DNA of 64,000 nucleotides from Bacteroidia bacterium (GTDB taxonomy: Bacteria; Bacteroidota; Bacteroidia; NS11-12g; UBA955). Both the position numbers and the translations under genes were made by a program. Of this stretch, positions 61,668 to 64,000 are shown piece after piece. The notes beneath the pieces were generated by a model. The model searched no databases. It had not been told where the DNA came from and was given only the letters and a program-made list of their open reading frames with translations. The stretch covers positions 1-64,000 of the forward strand of contig JAMNXP010000010.1 of NCBI GenBank assembly GCA_023653095.1, given 5' to 3'. How positions within the stretch are numbered: position 1 is the stretch's first letter; every line of letters begins with the position of its first letter.

Positions 61668-62119
61668 TGAATTTACATACGTTAAAACCCGCTGAAGGTT
61701 CAACCAAGAATCGCAAGAGAATTGGTCGTGGACAAGGATCAGGTAGAGGTGGTACATCAACAAAAGGACACAAGGGAGCACAGTCTCGTACCGGTTACTC
61801 ACGTAAAATCGGTTTCGAGGGTGGTCAGATGCCTTTGCAACGTCGTATTCCTAAAGGTGGTTTCAAAAACATCAACCGTATGGAGTATGCAGCTATTAAC
61901 TTAGATGTGTTGCAAGCACTTGCTGACGAGTTGAAAGTAAACAAGATTGATCGCGAAGTTTTAGTAAGTAAACATCTTATCTCTAAGAGTGATTTGTTTA
62001 AAGTATTAGGGCGCGGTGAGATCAAAGCTGGTTTGGAAATTCATGCACATAAATTTAGTGATGCCGCAAAGTCAGCAATTGAAACAGCTGGTGGATCTGT
62101 TCACATAATCAATAGATAA
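61667..62119 (+). CDS. rplO: Ribosomal protein L15
   Basis: The 150-residue L15 reaches deep into 23S rRNA with a long basic arm. KPAEGSTKNRKRIGRGQGSGRGGTSTKGHKG (arm) and FEGGQMPLQRRIPKGGF are typical. It is the last ribosomal gene before secY, 2 bases away. Confidence 0.97.
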   Translation: MNLHTLKPAEGSTKNRKRIGRGQGSGRGGTSTKGHKGAQSRTGYSRKIGFEGGQMPLQRRIPKGGFKNINRMEYAAINLDVLQALADELKVNKIDREVLVSKHLISKSDLFKVLGRGEIKAGLEIHAHKFSDAAKSAIETAGGSVHIINR

Positions 62120-62121
62120 TC

Positions 62122-63489
62122 ATGAAAAAATTCCTCGACACCTTCAAACATATTTGGGCCATTGAGGAGCTACGTAAGCGTATTATATATACGCTTATGT
62201 TGCTTGTAATCTACCGTTTAGGTTCTTACATTATTCTTCCAGGTATCGATGCTGAAATGCTCGAGGGACTTAGAGGACAAACCAAGAACAACATACTTGG
62301 CCTGATCAATACTTTTGCTGGTGGTGCATTTGCCCGTGGAGCGATTTTTGCTCTTGGAATTATGCCTTACATTTCGGCTTCTATCTTCATGCAGTTGGTA
62401 TCTATTGCGATACCTAGTTTTCAACGGTTGCAAAAAGAAGGGGAAGAGGGTAGAAGAAAGATCAATCAATATACACGTATTTTAACTATTGTATTTACCG
62501 CTGTTCAAGCATATGCATATTTGAATAACATCATTGGAACTCCCGGTAATGCTCGTGCTTTGCTTTTTAACTACGGTGATATCATGTCAAAAGGTATGTT
62601 CCTATTTACCAACGTAATTTTATTAACTGCTGGAACCATGTTTACCATGTGGATGGGAGAAAGAATTACAGATCGTGGATTGGGAAATGGTATCAGTTTG
62701 ATTATCATGGTTGGTATTATTGCACGTATGCCTTCTGCAATTGTCAGTGAGTTCTTATTCCGATTGACTAAAGGTGGTCCAATTCTTTTCTTAGTTGAGT
62801 TAGTGATTTGGTTTATGGTAGTGCTTTTGGTGATATTGCTTACCCAAGGTACTCGAAAAATCAGTGTTAACTATGCTAAAAGAGTTATCGGTAACCGTCA
62901 ATATGGTGGTGCACGTCAGTATTTGCCTATTAAGATTTTGGCTGCAGGTGTTATGCCCATCATCTTTGCACAGGCTTTATTGTTCTTGCCAGCAACAATT
63001 GGAAGTTTCTATACTGAAACTACTGCGCCTGATTGGTTGATGAGCTTGATGAATCCCTATGGATTTTGGCACAATGCGTTCTTGGTATTTCTTATCGTGG
63101 TTTTCACCTATTTCTACACAGCAATTATTTTTAATCCTGTGCAAATGGCTGAAGACATGAAGAGAAACAACGGATTTATTCCTGGTATTAAACCCGGAAA
63201 GCATACCGCAAACTTCATTGATGGGGTTATTTCAAGAATAACGCTTCCTGGAGCAATAGCAATAAGTATTGTAGCAGTGTTGCCAGTATTTGCTGTTCAA
63301 GCCAATGTGAATCAAGAGTTCAGTCAGTTCTTTGGTGGAACGAGTTTATTGATTTTAGTAGGTGTTGTATTAGACACACTTCAACAAATCGATAGCTATT
63401 TGCTCATGAGAAAGTATGACGGATTGATGAGTGGCGGCGGTAGAATGAAAGGTAGAATGACAAACGGATATAATCAAGTTGATTTTTAA
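62122..63489 (+). CDS. secY: Protein translocase subunit SecY
   Basis: The 455-residue inner membrane protein forms the Sec channel with ten transmembrane helices. IIYTLMLLVIYRLGSYIILPGID is the first helix and plug start; LGIMPYISASIFMQLV and GERITDRGLGNGISLIIMVGI are hallmark blocks, and EDMKRNNGFIPGIKPGKHT is the cytosolic loop that meets SecA. It supplies the first export step for the T9SS and lipoproteins in this window. No map or adk gene follows. Confidence 0.97.
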   Translation: MKKFLDTFKHIWAIEELRKRIIYTLMLLVIYRLGSYIILPGIDAEMLEGLRGQTKNNILGLINTFAGGAFARGAIFALGIMPYISASIFMQLVSIAIPSFQRLQKEGEEGRRKINQYTRILTIVFTAVQAYAYLNNIIGTPGNARALLFNYGDIMSKGMFLFTNVILLTAGTMFTMWMGERITDRGLGNGISLIIMVGIIARMPSAIVSEFLFRLTKGGPILFLVELVIWFMVVLLVILLTQGTRKISVNYAKRVIGNRQYGGARQYLPIKILAAGVMPIIFAQALLFLPATIGSFYTETTAPDWLMSLMNPYGFWHNAFLVFLIVVFTYFYTAIIFNPVQMAEDMKRNNGFIPGIKPGKHTANFIDGVISRITLPGAIAISIVAVLPVFAVQANVNQEFSQFFGGTSLLILVGVVLDTLQQIDSYLLMRKYDGLMSGGGRMKGRMTNGYNQVDF

Positions 63490-63509
63490 TAAAAAAAGTA
63501 CTATTTTTG
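63479..63509 (+). promoter_or_regulatory. Internal promoter before infA
   Basis: TTG (63479-63481), a 20-base spacer and TATTTTTG (63502-63509) match the layout of the rpsL promoter. It overlaps the last secY codons and lies 13 bases before the infA ATG, so the alpha part can be transcribed separately. Confidence 0.75.
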
Positions 63510-63522
63510 CAACCCTTTTGAT

Positions 63523-63741
63523 ATGTCGAAGCAAGACGCAATAAAACAAGATGGTGTAATCTCCGAGGCTTTGTCAAATGCAATGTTCCGAGTGAAGTTG
63601 CAGAATGGCCATGAGATTATCGCTACCATTTCTGGTAAGATGCGTATGCATTACATCAGAATCCTTCCAGGCGATCGTGTACAGGTGGAGATGTCTCCAT
63701 ATGACTTAACAAGGGGTAGAATAACATTGAGATATAAGTAA
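63523..63741 (+). CDS. infA: Translation initiation factor IF-1
   Basis: The 72-residue OB-fold protein occupies the A site during initiation. [25 protein letters not shown] and [30 protein letters not shown] are typical in order. The start codon ATG follows its own promoter. Confidence 0.97.
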   Translation: MSKQDAIKQDGVISEALSNAMFRVKLQNGHEIIATISGKMRMHYIRILPGDRVQVEMSPYDLTRGRITLRYK

Positions 63742-63749
63742 ACGTTGAT

Positions 63750-63866
63750 ATGAAAGTAAGAACTTCAGTAAAGAAACGCAGTGAAGACTGCAAATTGGTA
63801 CGCCGCAAGGGAAAGGTGTATGTAATCAACAAGAAGAACCCTAAATACAAACAAAGACAAGGATAA
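63750..63866 (+). CDS. rpmJ: Ribosomal protein L36, zinc-free type
   Basis: This 38-residue protein reads [20 protein letters not shown] and ends [10 protein letters not shown]. Only one cysteine (Cys14) is left of the usual CxxC, Cys and His zinc ligands, so it is a zinc-independent L36. It lies 8 bases after infA and 7 before rpsM. Confidence 0.95.
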   Translation: MKVRTSVKKRSEDCKLVRRKGKVYVINKKNPKYKQRQG

Positions 63867-63873
63867 AAACAAA

Positions 63874-64000
63874 ATGGCTAGGATAGCAGGTATTGATATT
63901 CCAAAGAATAAGCGAGGCGTAATTGGCTTGACTTATATCTATGGTATTGGTCGCAGCACAGCTGCTCAGATTCTGGATAACGCTGGGATCTCTCACGAGA
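63874..64000 (+). CDS. rpsM: Ribosomal protein S13, N-terminal part
   Basis: The frame starts [19 protein letters not shown] and continues [19 protein letters not shown] to the window edge, giving 42 residues of S13, a head protein that contacts the P-site tRNA and the large subunit. The rest lies outside. The order rpmJ, rpsM opens the alpha cluster. Confidence 0.95.
   Translation, partial: MARIAGIDIPKNKRGVIGLTYIYGIGRSTAAQILDNAGISHE

Noticed and set aside
1..64000. tRNA, rRNA, insertion sequences or prophage genes
   Set aside because: None could be seen; all sizeable gaps are short and hold promoters, terminators or the heptamer arrays. A tRNAscan-type run would settle it.

Overview
The window is a gene-dense stretch of a Bacteroidota chromosome, most likely a gliding or surface-secreting member of the Flavobacteriia. 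The assignment rests on type IX secretion and gliding genes (sprA, porZ, porQ, gldA, gldF, gldG), a type A sorting domain at the left edge, a type III glutamine synthetase, a DPP IV peptidase, DUF3467 and DUF1573 proteins, and repeated TAnnTTTG minus-7 boxes of the Bacteroidota type, some with a TTG 18 to 20 bases upstream. I cannot fix the genus. No tRNA, rRNA, insertion sequence, CRISPR array or prophage was seen, and no stretch over 300 bases lacks a gene.

Layout. 1-4.2 kb: end of a secreted protein, a short 3-hydroxyacyl-CoA dehydrogenase-like gene, ridA, a DUF3467 gene, paaN and a YceI lipoprotein. 4.2-4.34 kb: a 126-base array of drifting 7-base repeats. 4.4-10.6 kb: a minus-strand run kup, DPP IV, bcp, gpsA, cobalamin adenosyltransferase. 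10.9-19.7 kb: plus-strand glnN, trxB, a BNR propeller protein, ppiD, a phosphosugar isomerase and an MBL-fold hydrolase. 19.7-34.7 kb: one tightly packed minus-strand run ribF, M23 peptidase, gldA, gldF, gldG, ruvA, sprA, porZ, diverging across 41 bases from porQ, cmk, tpiA. 37.4-42 kb: a 1514-residue envelope protein I do not recognise. 42-44.9 kb: truA, a second 7-base array filling the whole intergenic gap, a 3-oxoadipyl-CoA thiolase and an outer membrane barrel. 45-49.8 kb: PIN-PhoH, an orphan ATP-grasp ligase, a hypothetical gene, a YebC regulator and a DUF1573 protein. 50-64 kb: the str, S10, spc and start of the alpha ribosomal clusters as one block, without tuf.

How the genes work together. 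SprA is the outer membrane pore of type IX secretion, PorQ and PorZ act in attaching cargo at the surface, and GldAFG is the gliding-linked ABC transporter; here these genes share one divergent control region with ribF. The partial gene at the left edge and the BNR protein look like cargo for that route. PaaN and the thiolase belong to phenylacetate breakdown, but sit 40 kb apart.

The most unusual signal is the pair of heptanucleotide arrays. Every unit is exactly 7 bases, neighbouring units drift in sequence, and the two arrays share four unit types, one of them inverted. One touches a promoter and the other touches the start codon of truA.
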